From the NCBI GenBank assembly GCA_019914945.1, contig CM034108.1, positions 1,188,001-1,252,000 on the forward strand: a stretch of DNA of 64,000 nucleotides, written 5' to 3'. This document shows positions 37,501 through 47,500 of this stretch, one piece after another. A program made the position numbers and the translations under genes. The notes under the pieces are model-generated. The model was not told the origin of the DNA and did not search any database. It saw nothing but the letters and a program-made list of their open reading frames with translations. This DNA is from Typha latifolia (lineage: Eukaryota > Streptophyta > Magnoliopsida > Poales > Typhaceae). Numbering within the stretch: position 1 is the stretch's first letter; each line of letters starts with the position of its first letter.

Positions 37501-38841
37501 AATATATTATCTGCACTCAAATAGATTGTGGATCTAATCACTGAACCTCAGTATTGAAATTGTGGTCCATCTTTGGCTTGAACAAGGTTATCTGTCATAT
37601 CACTATGTAAATTTTTTGATGAACAACAGCAATAAAGTCCAACTTTTTTTTTTTGGCAAAAGCAACTATGACGCGATGCCATGTAGATCCTCTCCACAAA
37701 CCTTTTCCTGCCAGCTATATTTGCTCACTTTTTTGTATCATTTGCAGAGCCTGATGTCTATAAAGAAGTGCAACAGAAGCTTGATCTTGGTTCCATGAAG
37801 TTTGAGGTGAATTTTACTGCACTTCAAAAAAGATATTAAATTCTTTAAAATGGAAGATATATACTTTTTTCTAGCATACACTCCTGAATTGGTTAAACAT
37901 CTTCCTTATAGTAAGATATGAAAAGAGTATAATATTGGCATTATTTTGACACTAGATGGACACTGAAATGCAAAAACATCAACTCTGATCGCCATTTTCT
38001 ATTTCTGCTAAAAATTCCTGTTTGACAGCCAGGTTGTCATAAGTCACCGGTTTGAAAACGTTTGTATGATTGCATATTCATTCATATAAAGCATTTGTGC
38101 ATTTGATATATGAATATGCTTGATAAACATTTTCCTGAAAGTTGACATATTCCTGTTGTAATGGAAGCAGGTTTTGTATGACAAGGCCAGGCCACCTAAA
38201 ATGGTAGCTATCTTTGGTTTATGTTTTGATGTATATTAAGGAACATGAATCTCAAAGTGATTAATTCAGGTGGAAGCTAAGTCTTATGATTTGTGACCAA
38301 CTTAACAGGCTCCAGGAGTGCAAAATCTTGAGAAAAGGATTTTAGAAGTCAACAGAAAGAGGGTTAAAGTTGTAAAACCTGGCTCTAACACTTTGTTTCA
38401 GACTATTGAAGTACGGGGAACCTATGCCCCTCCTTTCCATGTAAGATTTTTTTTTACCCTCTCAAAATATGAAATGCCCTATATTAGTTGAACTGTTGTA
38501 GGATGTAGAAATTGACAAAATATTTAAATTCTATCATATATTAAGACATGTAGAACGACCCAGTTGATTTAGCATGGATGTAATGTTGCCTACTTTATAG
38601 ACTAGTCATCCAGCATAAAGTTCTAGACATTCTTGTGGTAATGAATGATATTGGCAATTTGCAGGTTGATCTCAATCGCAATGACCAACTCTGCTTCAAG
38701 ATTGTCATCGATAGCGATAATGAAGTGAATGTGGTTGTGCCAAACCGATATATGCGGGATGTCATTGTTCTTGTTCTAAGAGGACTTGCTCAAAAATTTA
38801 ACAGTACCTCCCTTAATTCCCTTCTCAAGTTAGGAAGGTAA
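22521..38841 (+). CDS. AIR9: AIR9, 187-kDa-type microtubule-associated protein
   Basis: Thirty-two coding exons give 1488 aa: 22521-23288, 23412-23477, 24754-24819, 24994-25065, 25173-25238, 25355-25417, 25497-25562, 26322-26421, 26817-26918, 27580-27782, 27881-27995, 28626-28758, 29096-29196, 29307-29354, 29489-29673, 29794-29911, 30562-30689, 31108-31276, 31732-31850, 32034-32202, 33177-33372, 33471-33592, 33684-33891, 34471-34544, 35182-35320, 35398-35579, 36023-36178, 37206-37337, 37748-37806, 38171-38203, 38309-38440, 38665-38841. Exon 1 (1-256) is the basic, Ser-rich microtubule-binding head. 257-422 are SDS22-like leucine-rich repeats, one per exon. About 457-1355 are A9 repeats (I count nine; Arabidopsis is described with eleven), each with YxGGxEGxSxxxW and a PxRxDGxxG end. 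1356-1488 is the conserved tail. The family decorates cortical microtubules, the preprophase band and the cortical division site. No break was found; large introns explain the 16 kb span. Confidence 0.95.
32479..32585. repeat. GAGCT-rich dispersed repeat in an AIR9 intron
   Basis: 'taggggtgtaaatgagctga' at 32481 followed by 'gttcaagctcagcttgac' and 'ggctcggctcactt' resembles the end of the element at 19726-20196. It lies between exons 20 and 21 and away from the splice sites. Confidence 0.5.
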
Positions 38842-39845
38842 CACCAGCAGACGTGTGAACTTGAAGGTACTGGACAAACGACGTCTCCTAGGCACTAATT
38901 AGAGGAATTCATTGATCTCAGCGCATACTGACGATTTGACAAGATCATGCAGAAGTTCCCTAGTTTCATTATGTTTCAACAGCTTTGGTTCGCACACGCT
39001 CATGACATGATTCAACCTGTATATTCTTGTACAACATATGACAGGCCCCTTCAAGGTGCTGTTGTTATTTAGCACCATTCATTGATTCAATTTTCTCTCT
39101 TTTTGAGAGAACCATCCATTGATTCATCTTCACTCTTAATCTTTAATCACCAGTTCAGTGGCTTGTACAATCCACATTACTGCCGCTGGAAGATGTACAA
39201 TTCAAAATATATAGGATGTAAATAAACAGCTTTAAGTATACATACAGCAATTTTTTTCCCAAATCATGTGAGAACTTAGAATTTGAACATCGTATGGCTT
39301 CTTCTTCTTCTTCTTTTGGTTCCCCACGGGTCATCTATTTAAATTTGAATGTGCGTTTGTTGTGATGGTGCAGATGCTGTTTTCACATCTGGACATGATC
39401 TGAAATTCTGAATATAGCAAGAAAATTCACCAAATCTTTTTAGAATTTCTTTGCCACGGGAATTCTCGACTCTCCAGCTAAACTTGTTTTAAGTTGCTCT
39501 ACTGAGTTATTTATCATATTAAAGAGATTTTAATTTGTAACTTAGAACTTCTACTTTCATCTGAAACTGCTTAGTATTAGCTATGAAGGTATAGGATTGT
39601 ACGGGGAGTATGGTCTCAATCATCACCACCATCATAAAGCTTCTCGACAATATCTTATCCACTTGGCAAAAGCTAACCAGGCGCTGCCACCTCAGCACCA
39701 ATGATCCAAAGCTAATCCATGAATGGCCTTTCCGTGCCACGAGAGATTTTAATTCTTCCATTTCCAAGCTTTAAATGCTCTCCCTCCTACTCTCTCCTAC
39801 CAAGAAGAAGAGTATTTGCTTGATTCTAGAACTGGTGACAAGGCC
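38842..39845 (+). other. AIR9 3' flank and PsaK promoter region
   Basis: There is no gene between the AIR9 stop and the PsaK start; both point the same way. A (TTC)n run sits at 39299-39315. Near PsaK, CTTATC (an inverted I-box, GATAAG) at about 39654-39659 and CCAAT near 39698 are elements common in light-regulated photosynthesis promoters. No convincing TATA box. Confidence 0.4.
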
Positions 39846-40432
39846 ATGGCGTGCAAGCTCACCTCTCCCACTGCAGTCATGACCTCCCTCCCACAGTTCA
39901 GTGGCCTGAAGGCCCAACAATCCATGGTGAGCCCAAATCCCACACTTTTTATCTCCAAATTAATTGCCAATGCCTTCACAAAAAAAAAAAAAAAATGGTA
40001 ACATAAACGTCCATGATCTGTTATCAGGTGGTGTTACCGCCGGTCCGGCGACGGGGGAGAGGCGCGGCCGGTGCTCGCTGCGAGTTCATTGGTTCGTCGA
40101 CAAACATCGTAACTACTTGACTCACTACAGTCTTTTTAAGTGATCATAGATACCGTATTAGATAAAAACGGGGAATTGATACTCTTATCCTACAAAATTG
40201 GCAGATAATGGTGACCACCACAAGCTTGATGCTGTTCGCGGGGCGGTTCGGCTTGGCTCCGTCGGCGAACCGGAAGGCCACGGCAGGGCTGAAGCTGGAG
40301 GTGCGCGACTCCGGCCTGCAGACCGGCGACCCTGCCGGATTCACCCTGGCCGACACCTTGGCTTGCGGTGTTGTCGGCCATATCATGGGAGTTGGAGTGG
40401 TCTTGGGTCTCAAGAACATGGGCATCCTGTAA
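39846..40432 (+). CDS. PSAK: photosystem I reaction centre subunit PsaK, chloroplast precursor
   Basis: Three exons: 39846-39926, 40028-40108, 40205-40432, giving 129 aa. The first two exons encode the transit peptide ([20 protein letters not shown], then an Arg/Gly-rich stretch). The mature part starts near [20 protein letters not shown]. The two membrane helices are [16 protein letters not shown] and [20 protein letters not shown], separated by the stromal loop [12 protein letters not shown]. PsaK binds chlorophyll at the outer edge of photosystem I next to LHCI and helps dock mobile LHCII. Length and motifs match the nuclear-encoded family. It converges with the X8 gene; 330 bases separate the two stops. 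Confidence 0.97.
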
Positions 40433-40762
40433 GAGTTGGGAGTAGTCTCGGCTCGTCGACAACCATTTAATTCTTCTTCTGTTCGTTTCGTAGGGAGGCA
40501 AATCTGCAAACTATTCTAAATTTCATTTATCTAATAGAGTGAGGACATAGTTACGCGATAGTTTTTAACGAAAAATCTAATCAATAACTAACGGAAGGAA
40601 GATTTCGGTGTCATGAAATATAAATGATAGCATTAAGGATTAGTTTATATAAAGTTTTACTAATATTGCCAAAAAGAACAGCTTCAATAATTGCAGGTTT
40701 CAATTGAATCCAATTGCCTGCACAGCTGATATCACCAAAAAAGAATTGAGTTGATCCTCTAT

Positions 40763-41910
40763 TTAACCACCATTAACTCCAAAGCTTAGATGCAAAAGAA
40801 TTAGAGCTCCACTAATCCTCCATATAAGCCTCCACAGGAACAGTGATGCAGCAGAGGAAGTTCTGGATTAATGCAATAAAGTGATTTAGGTCAAAATTAA
40901 TTATAAAAAAAATTGTCATCTCTTCTGAGATAATGAGCAAAGTTTACTGTGGCATTGCATATACTTACTCTGAAGTAAGATACCGACAGGATTCATAACC
41001 TGTAACACAATAGCAAGAGCAAAAGATTAAAGAAAAAATAATATAATTTTTTTAAATAACACCCTACATTTAAAAGACTTACATGAAAAAAAAATCTAAT
41101 TTCAGTGAGTCATCCAAACACATAAGAGATTTTTGAAGAACATATAAATAACTTTAAGAGATAATTACACTGGCTCTTCTAAATTATAGCAATTTTTTTA
41201 TATACACATCTGAACTTTTTTTATTATCTACGTAAAATCTCTGGACTGAAAAAAATATGTGAATTAAGAATTTTCTTACGTTTATGGGATTGTATGTATA
41301 AAATTATGATAATTTGGAGGGCTAAGTGTAATTAATCCTGACTTTAATATTGAGTGTAGTTTGCGAAATTTTTAAAAACGTAGTTCAGAGAGTTACTTGG
41401 ATCCCTGCCGGTGATCGCCGCAGTCCCGCCGAAGTAGCAAGCAATGTCGGAGTTGCCATTCTGCTGGTAGTAGCTATTGAAGGCGTAGGAGGCGTGGGAG
41501 AGGAGGGTCTCCGGCCTGTAGCACGCGCCGCCGGGCTGCAGGGCCGAGCAATCGGCCGCTCCGAGGCCACAAGCCCAGTCCAACGCGATCTGGAGGTCCG
41601 CCTCCGACACCCCCGGCCGTGCCACGCACCACGTCGCCCCCTGGACGAACGTCGTGTTGCCTTCCGGCGGCGAGAACGTCGGGATAGGCGTGCCCATCTC
41701 CGCCCTCTGCTCGACTCCACCTCCAACTGCACAAACTGGTATCCATCGCAGGGAGAGAGAGAGAGAGATTAGGAATGGATCAAAAAGGTTATAAAAAACA
41801 TAATAATGTATTAAGATGAGAAAGAAGAAGAGGATGAAAGATATAATACCCGTGTACATGTAGAACTCCAAGATCAAAAGCCCATGAATGATCCACTCTT
41901 TCCTCTTCAT
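40763..41910 (-). CDS. X8-domain (CBM43) protein, plasmodesmata callose-binding type
   Basis: Four exons on the minus strand: 41850-41910, 41397-41735, 40969-40999, 40763-40862, giving 176 aa. The N-terminus is a hydrophobic signal (WIIHGLLILEFYMYTG). The X8 domain has the standard Cys pattern: TWCVARPGVSEADLQIALDW, ACG..DCSAL, GACYRP..LLSHASYAFNSYYQ, then CYFGGTAAITGRDPS and SCRYLTS from the 31-base exon 3. Exon 4 adds a hydrophobic tail (AASLFLWRLIW..GALILLHL), consistent with a GPI-anchor signal. X8 proteins of this size bind beta-1,3-glucan (callose) at plasmodesmata or the cell wall. Exons 3 and 4 are inferred from frame and splice sites. If exon 2 were read through, the protein would instead stop shortly after the X8 core. 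Confidence 0.8.
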
Positions 41911-41925
41911 GGCTATTAAAACCCA

Positions 41926-41928
<3 letters not shown>

Positions 41929-41968
<40 letters not shown>
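41929..41968 (-). repeat. (CT/GA)n microsatellite in the X8 gene leader
   Basis: About 40 bases of perfect TC repeat, ending 19 bases upstream of the X8 start codon and read as GA in the sense of the gene. It is likely transcribed as 5' UTR. Confidence 0.95.
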
Positions 41969-41969
<1 letters not shown>

Positions 41970-42009
41970 CTCTGGAAACAAAGAAAAGCCTGGCTAAGAA
42001 ACTGCTCTG

Positions 42010-42016
42010 TTTTATA
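42010..42016 (-). promoter_or_regulatory. TATA box of the X8 gene
   Basis: TATAAAA on the minus strand, 100 bases upstream of the start codon at 41910. The spacing is right for transcription starting just before the GA tract. Confidence 0.6.
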
Positions 42017-42059
42017 GTAGAAAGTAGTGAAATTACTTTAGTCTTATTCAATCCTTCCC

Positions 42060-42645
42060 ATAGCTAACAAGCGTTCAGAAGAAGATGGTATACAAAGCTT
42101 CAGTGATCAGACTGCTGTCCTCAGAGTGGATTCGATATCTCTCACATATAAATATTTCATATCTTGAGGAGGGCTGTCTTGCAATTTTACACGACTAAAT
42201 TTACTCCACTAATTTGCATCCAAATTCCCCATTAACTCCTCTTTTCCCTGACCCTGGATAATAGGGAAAAGGGTTTTAAGAAATAATTGTGTAAAATAGT
42301 AACATTTTGAGGGGTATTATGAAAAAAGTGCGTCCATTCTCAATTCGCAAGGCTGTCCGCACGAATTTCCTGCACCAGAGTCTGCACAGGATCCTATCCA
42401 GTAGAACAGGTATGCATGCAGCAGAAGGAATGACTTGTGATCAAAGGAAAGATGATGGCTTTCTTGTGGATCAAGGGAAGGACCCATTAATGTACTTAAA
42501 ACTCCTGGGAGATCTAATAAGTCAGATCAAAGTCTGCTTCAGTATGCCATTTGTTCTTCTTTTAGATGTCACTAGTTGCTTTCCTGAACCCTTTATGATG
42601 CCAAAGAATTAATGGTAAAATATATATCTCATGCTAATAGGAATA
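42060..42645. other. intergenic, upstream of the X8 gene
   Basis: No recognised gene. A 101-codon frame at 42307-42612 (+) matches nothing I know and has no promoter signal. Confidence 0.4.
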
Positions 42646-42649
42646 AGAT

Positions 42650-44175
42650 TACTTTTTTGACAAAAGTTAAAACTCTTGTTCAGATTTCATTAAGAAAGCC
42701 CTGAAGAGTACCAACAAACAAAACAAGAAAATTATCATATCACAGCCAATTCATAACATAACAAAATAAAAGGAGTAAGATATGGTAGACAAGTTTAAGA
42801 GACTGGTTAAACTTAGAATTATTAAAGTTTCAAGTAGAAATACTTATCAGTCATGCACACCCTTCATAAGTCTTTGCAGCCCCTTCTTTTCACTCCTTTA
42901 CATATCCCAACAGTTCATACATTAGTATTTTTCGTTAGCAAAAAGCTTCCCCAAATCTTCCCAGAAGTTTCTTAGGAAAGTTTCACTTCAAGAACATAAG
43001 CTTCCTATTTTCATTCTTTTAATTAGATTATCTCTTGTGGACACTCTATTATTATAAACTATCCACAAGAATGCTTTAATTCTCAAGAGGATCCTCAGTT
43101 TCCACAAATTAAGAATTAATTTAAAAATTCTCCTACTATTATTCAAATATCTGAACAAAGAATTAATAGAAAAAAATATTTTTCTCTACCAAAATCTCCT
43201 CTATATCTATCCTCCATCCTTTCTCTAGGCTGATACCCATTATTCAAGATTTGTTTCACATGGCATTCATCCTCCTGAAGATTAGCTGATATCTCCTATA
43301 TTGAAATTGCTACTCCTCCCCATCTTATACCTTAGAAACACATAAACATTTTCATCCCCAATAATGTTAAAAAGCTTAAAGAAAAGAGTTGCTATAGGAC
43401 ATTCACCAACTCACAAATCCTTTCGAAATTTGATATTATTTCCATCTCTCATTAATTTATAAATATTAGATCATAAAAAGGCCTCGATTGAAGGTCCAAA
43501 TCTAGTTTCCACCACCACTTTGTAGTTAGAGGTAAAATTCTCATACCACCAAACTCTCTTTTCACAAACTAGCTTCCAGTTTACCAACTAGTACCTCTCA
43601 GCATTTTTGTCAGCATTTCTCCATAAAAACTTGCTTTTCAACTGATTAATTCTCTTAACTGCCCAGCTAGAAGCAATAATAAAAAAATAAAAAATAAAAA
43701 CAATTAGCATAAGGGGATAGATCTCAGCACAACATTCACAAGGTTAACCTGCCACCTAAGGAGAGCAATACTTACCTCTCCAACCAAGATTATTTTTCCA
43801 ACTTCCTTAACCACAAGTGGCCAATCTTTTTTAAAGCTTTGTCATGTAATGAAAATACCAGATGTTTTACATGCAACTTCTCAAGATCTAAAATATTCTT
43901 AAAATGATAGAGAAGATATTTGAGAATAAGACCTTCCTTTCATCAACTTTGGTAATGATCAGTGTATCAACTTGGTAATGATCAAATATATCGACTGCAT
44001 ATTGCAAATATAATCACCCCACCATTTACAACGTCAACACTAAGGCCAGTAATCAGACCATTCTGTTTAGCTCTCTCTAACATCCTGTTAAGCTCATTAA
44101 TAGCAATAAACAGAAAAGGTGCCAAAAGATCCCTGCCACAATGTTCAGGTGCTTTGGACTACTAAAACAACTCAA
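42650..44175 (-). mobile_element. decayed LINE (L1-type) retrotransposon fragment
   Basis: Read on the minus strand with stops and frame changes. 44010-44160 gives GRDLLAPFLFIAINELNRML and EGL/NGLITGL-like sequence, the conserved LINE reverse transcriptase block (PLSPFLF...). About 43450-43680 gives INQLKSKFLWRNADKN, LVNWKLVCEK and KWWWKLDLDL, the C-terminal region typical of plant LINEs (FLWrG.., lVnWk.vC, KWWWrl). Many stop codons and frameshifts make it non-functional. Ends are approximate. A poly-G run (44213-44223) follows it outside the element; 44224-44560 holds nothing else I recognise. Confidence 0.7.
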
Positions 44176-44562
44176 CCAATGTAAAAAAGCAATTTTTGTT
44201 TTTGGTTTTTTTGGGGGGGGGGGCAACCTCAAGATGAAGTGACAGATGCAAGAAGAGATAAGAGGTTTCCATGTTCAAGGTGAAGACACCACAAGTTTCA
44301 AGAGGTCCTATTAGCACATAGCTAGCAAAATCATGAAATGGCCAAACATTAATTAAAGGTCCATCGTCATATCAATTATGCTAAATTTATGATAGACCAT
44401 GCTGGCATTTACATGCAGATATCATTAGGATACAGTAGTTACACATACAAAAATATAACCTACAACTTACTTGATGATCCAGTCCTATTCATAAGGGTAA
44501 ACAAATACTAGCAGCAAATATAACCACGAGCCACAAGGATCCTGCGTGCTGTTTAGATAGTT

Positions 44563-47500
44563 TCAGTAGTCCAAAGAGCCTACTGATGCCATCCCATTGC
44601 TCAGATTACGAGGACTCCCATAATCATCAAAGTTGCTACTATGGTGCCTCCTTACTGTGGCTGTGCTTAGAAGATCGACCCCTTCTCTGCCCATTTGCTG
44701 CACCTCCTGGGGTGAGAGTATCTTTATGCACCAAACATTATTCACGAATTCCCTGGAAAATTGTGAATTGAAAAGATTCAGAATTAATATCATGTCATCA
44801 GAAGTTTACCTTTCTAAGTCTAGCTAGAGTTCCACCAGACATGGAAAAAGTTTCTTATTTTAACTTTACAAGACAGAAGTCAGAGGGAAGAGAAGGGCAT
44901 TGACAGGTTAGTTTCAGCATGCGCATAACATAACAGCATATCTTAAAAGAGCAAGAAAAAGCACGAGTTATTAGAAATCAATTTGTGCAACTTTGTGATG
45001 ATTTATCCTAGTGGATGATAACTTAGTAAAGTACCATAACTTTAATGGGGCAAAGTTATTTTGAAAGTTTCAAAGATCAAGGGACTGGACAAGAGAACTT
45101 AAATGTCCGCAGAGTGCCCACACTTATTTCAGTCATGCTTCTCCAAGAAAGTGGTACTCCCTAAGAAGTATAACGCACTTGAATTTCACATAAATCTTTA
45201 TAATTAATTATTCATTCATCGAATATGCATTTTGGCAGTCATGATAGCTTTGTCAAAGTGGAATTACTGAGATGATTATAGTTGTAGACAGCGCTGGATA
45301 AATGCATGAGAACTTACTGCCACGGATCATCGCCGACCAGAAGAACATCGTTTTCCCGATCGACGAATACAAGCTGCCAGCCTGATCTCAGAGGGTCTTC
45401 CAACTGGCCTTCAAGGCCAAATAGACGCCCAAGCTCACTGTGTAACTCGGGGTAGCTGTTGAATTTGGTAATATCTAGTGACCTCCCAAAGGACCCTGAT
45501 TTATAAACCTGCAATTAACAGTGAATAATAAGTCCAATCAGCAATCTGCGCCACATATAGCCATAATAATCTAGTCAACTACCATTATGGAATCAAGATT
45601 TTCTCTTAGTGCTTTAACCTGTTCAACAAAATATTTACCAACTTCTCTATGTTTAAGATATGCATATGGCATCTTCAACTCAGCAAACTATGAATACAAG
45701 TTATATCAACAACATATTCTGACAAAAGAAATGAAACTGAAGAATTTCGTAGTAACACGAAAACTCTCGTGCATGCAGCAGTATGGCATAATGCAAAATG
45801 AGTGTTCCTTTAATTCCTTTTGACAACAGTTCAAAACCAGCTGGCATAATTCTAAGGAGGGAGGAAAATTAATATTCACCTTAACAAAGGTTCCATTTTG
45901 TGGTTGGCTCACATGACCCACATTTCCAGGGGACTGCAAGAGCCCTGGTTCTTCCAAGGTATTTGTAGTTGTTAAAGCTTGCTGTAATGGGAATTCTGTT
46001 CCTGTGGAGCTCAAAAATGGCATAGATGTTGAATCATTGGCACCAACACTCTTAAGGCTTGTTATGTCATTTTGCATCAGAAGTGATGAGGAGTCTATAT
46101 TGACACCAAAAAGAAGATGGTTTTGTGGATCAGTACTGTATTCTTGGTCAAGCGAGCAATCTTTTGGTGGATATGTTGATAGAGTGATCGGAAACTGAGA
46201 GAGGTCAGCCTGAGGACCTAACTGTTCAACTTGGGAATGAACACGTTGAGCTCCAGGAGTCAGCGACTCAACTGCTAATCGCTTAGAAGGCCATGCACCT
46301 GAAGTGATAAGTGTGTTTGCTCTACCAAAACTAGGAAGATTTGGTGTTTCTTCAGAAGAAAAGGAGCGAAAAATTCCATGCAAAGGTGAGAAACTGGATG
46401 TAGACACAGGGATGGTATCAGAATCTGGAAAAATTTTCTGGCAAAATGAGGATATTGTTTGCAATGATGAAGATTGTGATTGAGAAGCTGAGGTAACATG
46501 AGATAGGTTTGACATCATATTGGGAAATTGCTGATGATTAAATGAGAGTTGCTGTTCCAAATGTTGGTGTTGTCGCTGTTCTGATTGCTGCTGGTGATGC
46601 TGTGGCTGTAGATGTTGCTGTTGACGTTGCTGTGATTGTAACTGTTGTTGCTGCTGTTGTAACTGCTGTTGCTGATGCTGAAGCGGTGGTGACTTCTGCT
46701 GCTGTTGATCATTCAAAGAGTTCGACTGCTGCAAGTGACTATGAAGGAACTGGCAATGACCTTCCTTTTCACCCTGCCTTTGTTGAATGGCCTGAAGCAG
46801 GTTTTGCTGAGATTGGGGCTGCATTTGCTGTAGGATTTCACTTGCTAATAGAGAAGATGATCCACTGTTTAAGTTTTGAGGATGTTGGAACTGTAGAAAT
46901 GCCGAGGATTGTTTTGAAGGATCAATTGTCCGAAGCTCTGGTAGTGCTGCAACAGCCATTGGTTGGTACATATCAGGCTGTAGACCAAATGATGAAGTGT
47001 CAAGTCTTGGCTGAATCCAAGGTGCCATGCCAATTCCCTGGAAGTCCAAGGCTGGAGTCCCTCTGTCCCCATCTCGAAGCCACATAAGGGAAGGATTTAG
47101 ACCAAAATCATCAACCTTCATACCTATACATATTAGAAGGAAAATAAATTGAGCACAATTTGTTAGAATCAACTAATATTAAATGGAACACATTTAAATC
47201 CCTCAAAGAAAACAAGTATTAGGTTTAACACAATCATAAACCATACCATGCAGAGAGGGCAATCCTGATAGCCATGGGCGTTTCAGTCTAAGAGGAAAGG
47301 CAGTTGGATACATAGGAAATGTTGTCAGAGGCTCAATCTCCCAAAGTGATACTCTTGGCTGCTTTTCCCCAGCAGTTGATTCATCCCAACCAACCTACAA
47401 AAGAAGAACCAGAATTTGCATTGGCAACTGCATAAATCCCATATAATAGTATAGCTGAAGATTGATTATGCAAGAAAATCAAATAGATCAAGTAGATATA

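Noticed and set aside
40190..40509. Long overlapping frames on both strands over PsaK exon 3
   Set aside because: GC-rich third positions of the real PsaK exon keep the other frames open by chance.
46542..47087. A 181-codon plus-strand frame rich in Val/Ala
   Set aside because: It is the reverse complement of the Gln/His codon repeats of ARF6, hence Val/Ala/Leu runs with no family match.
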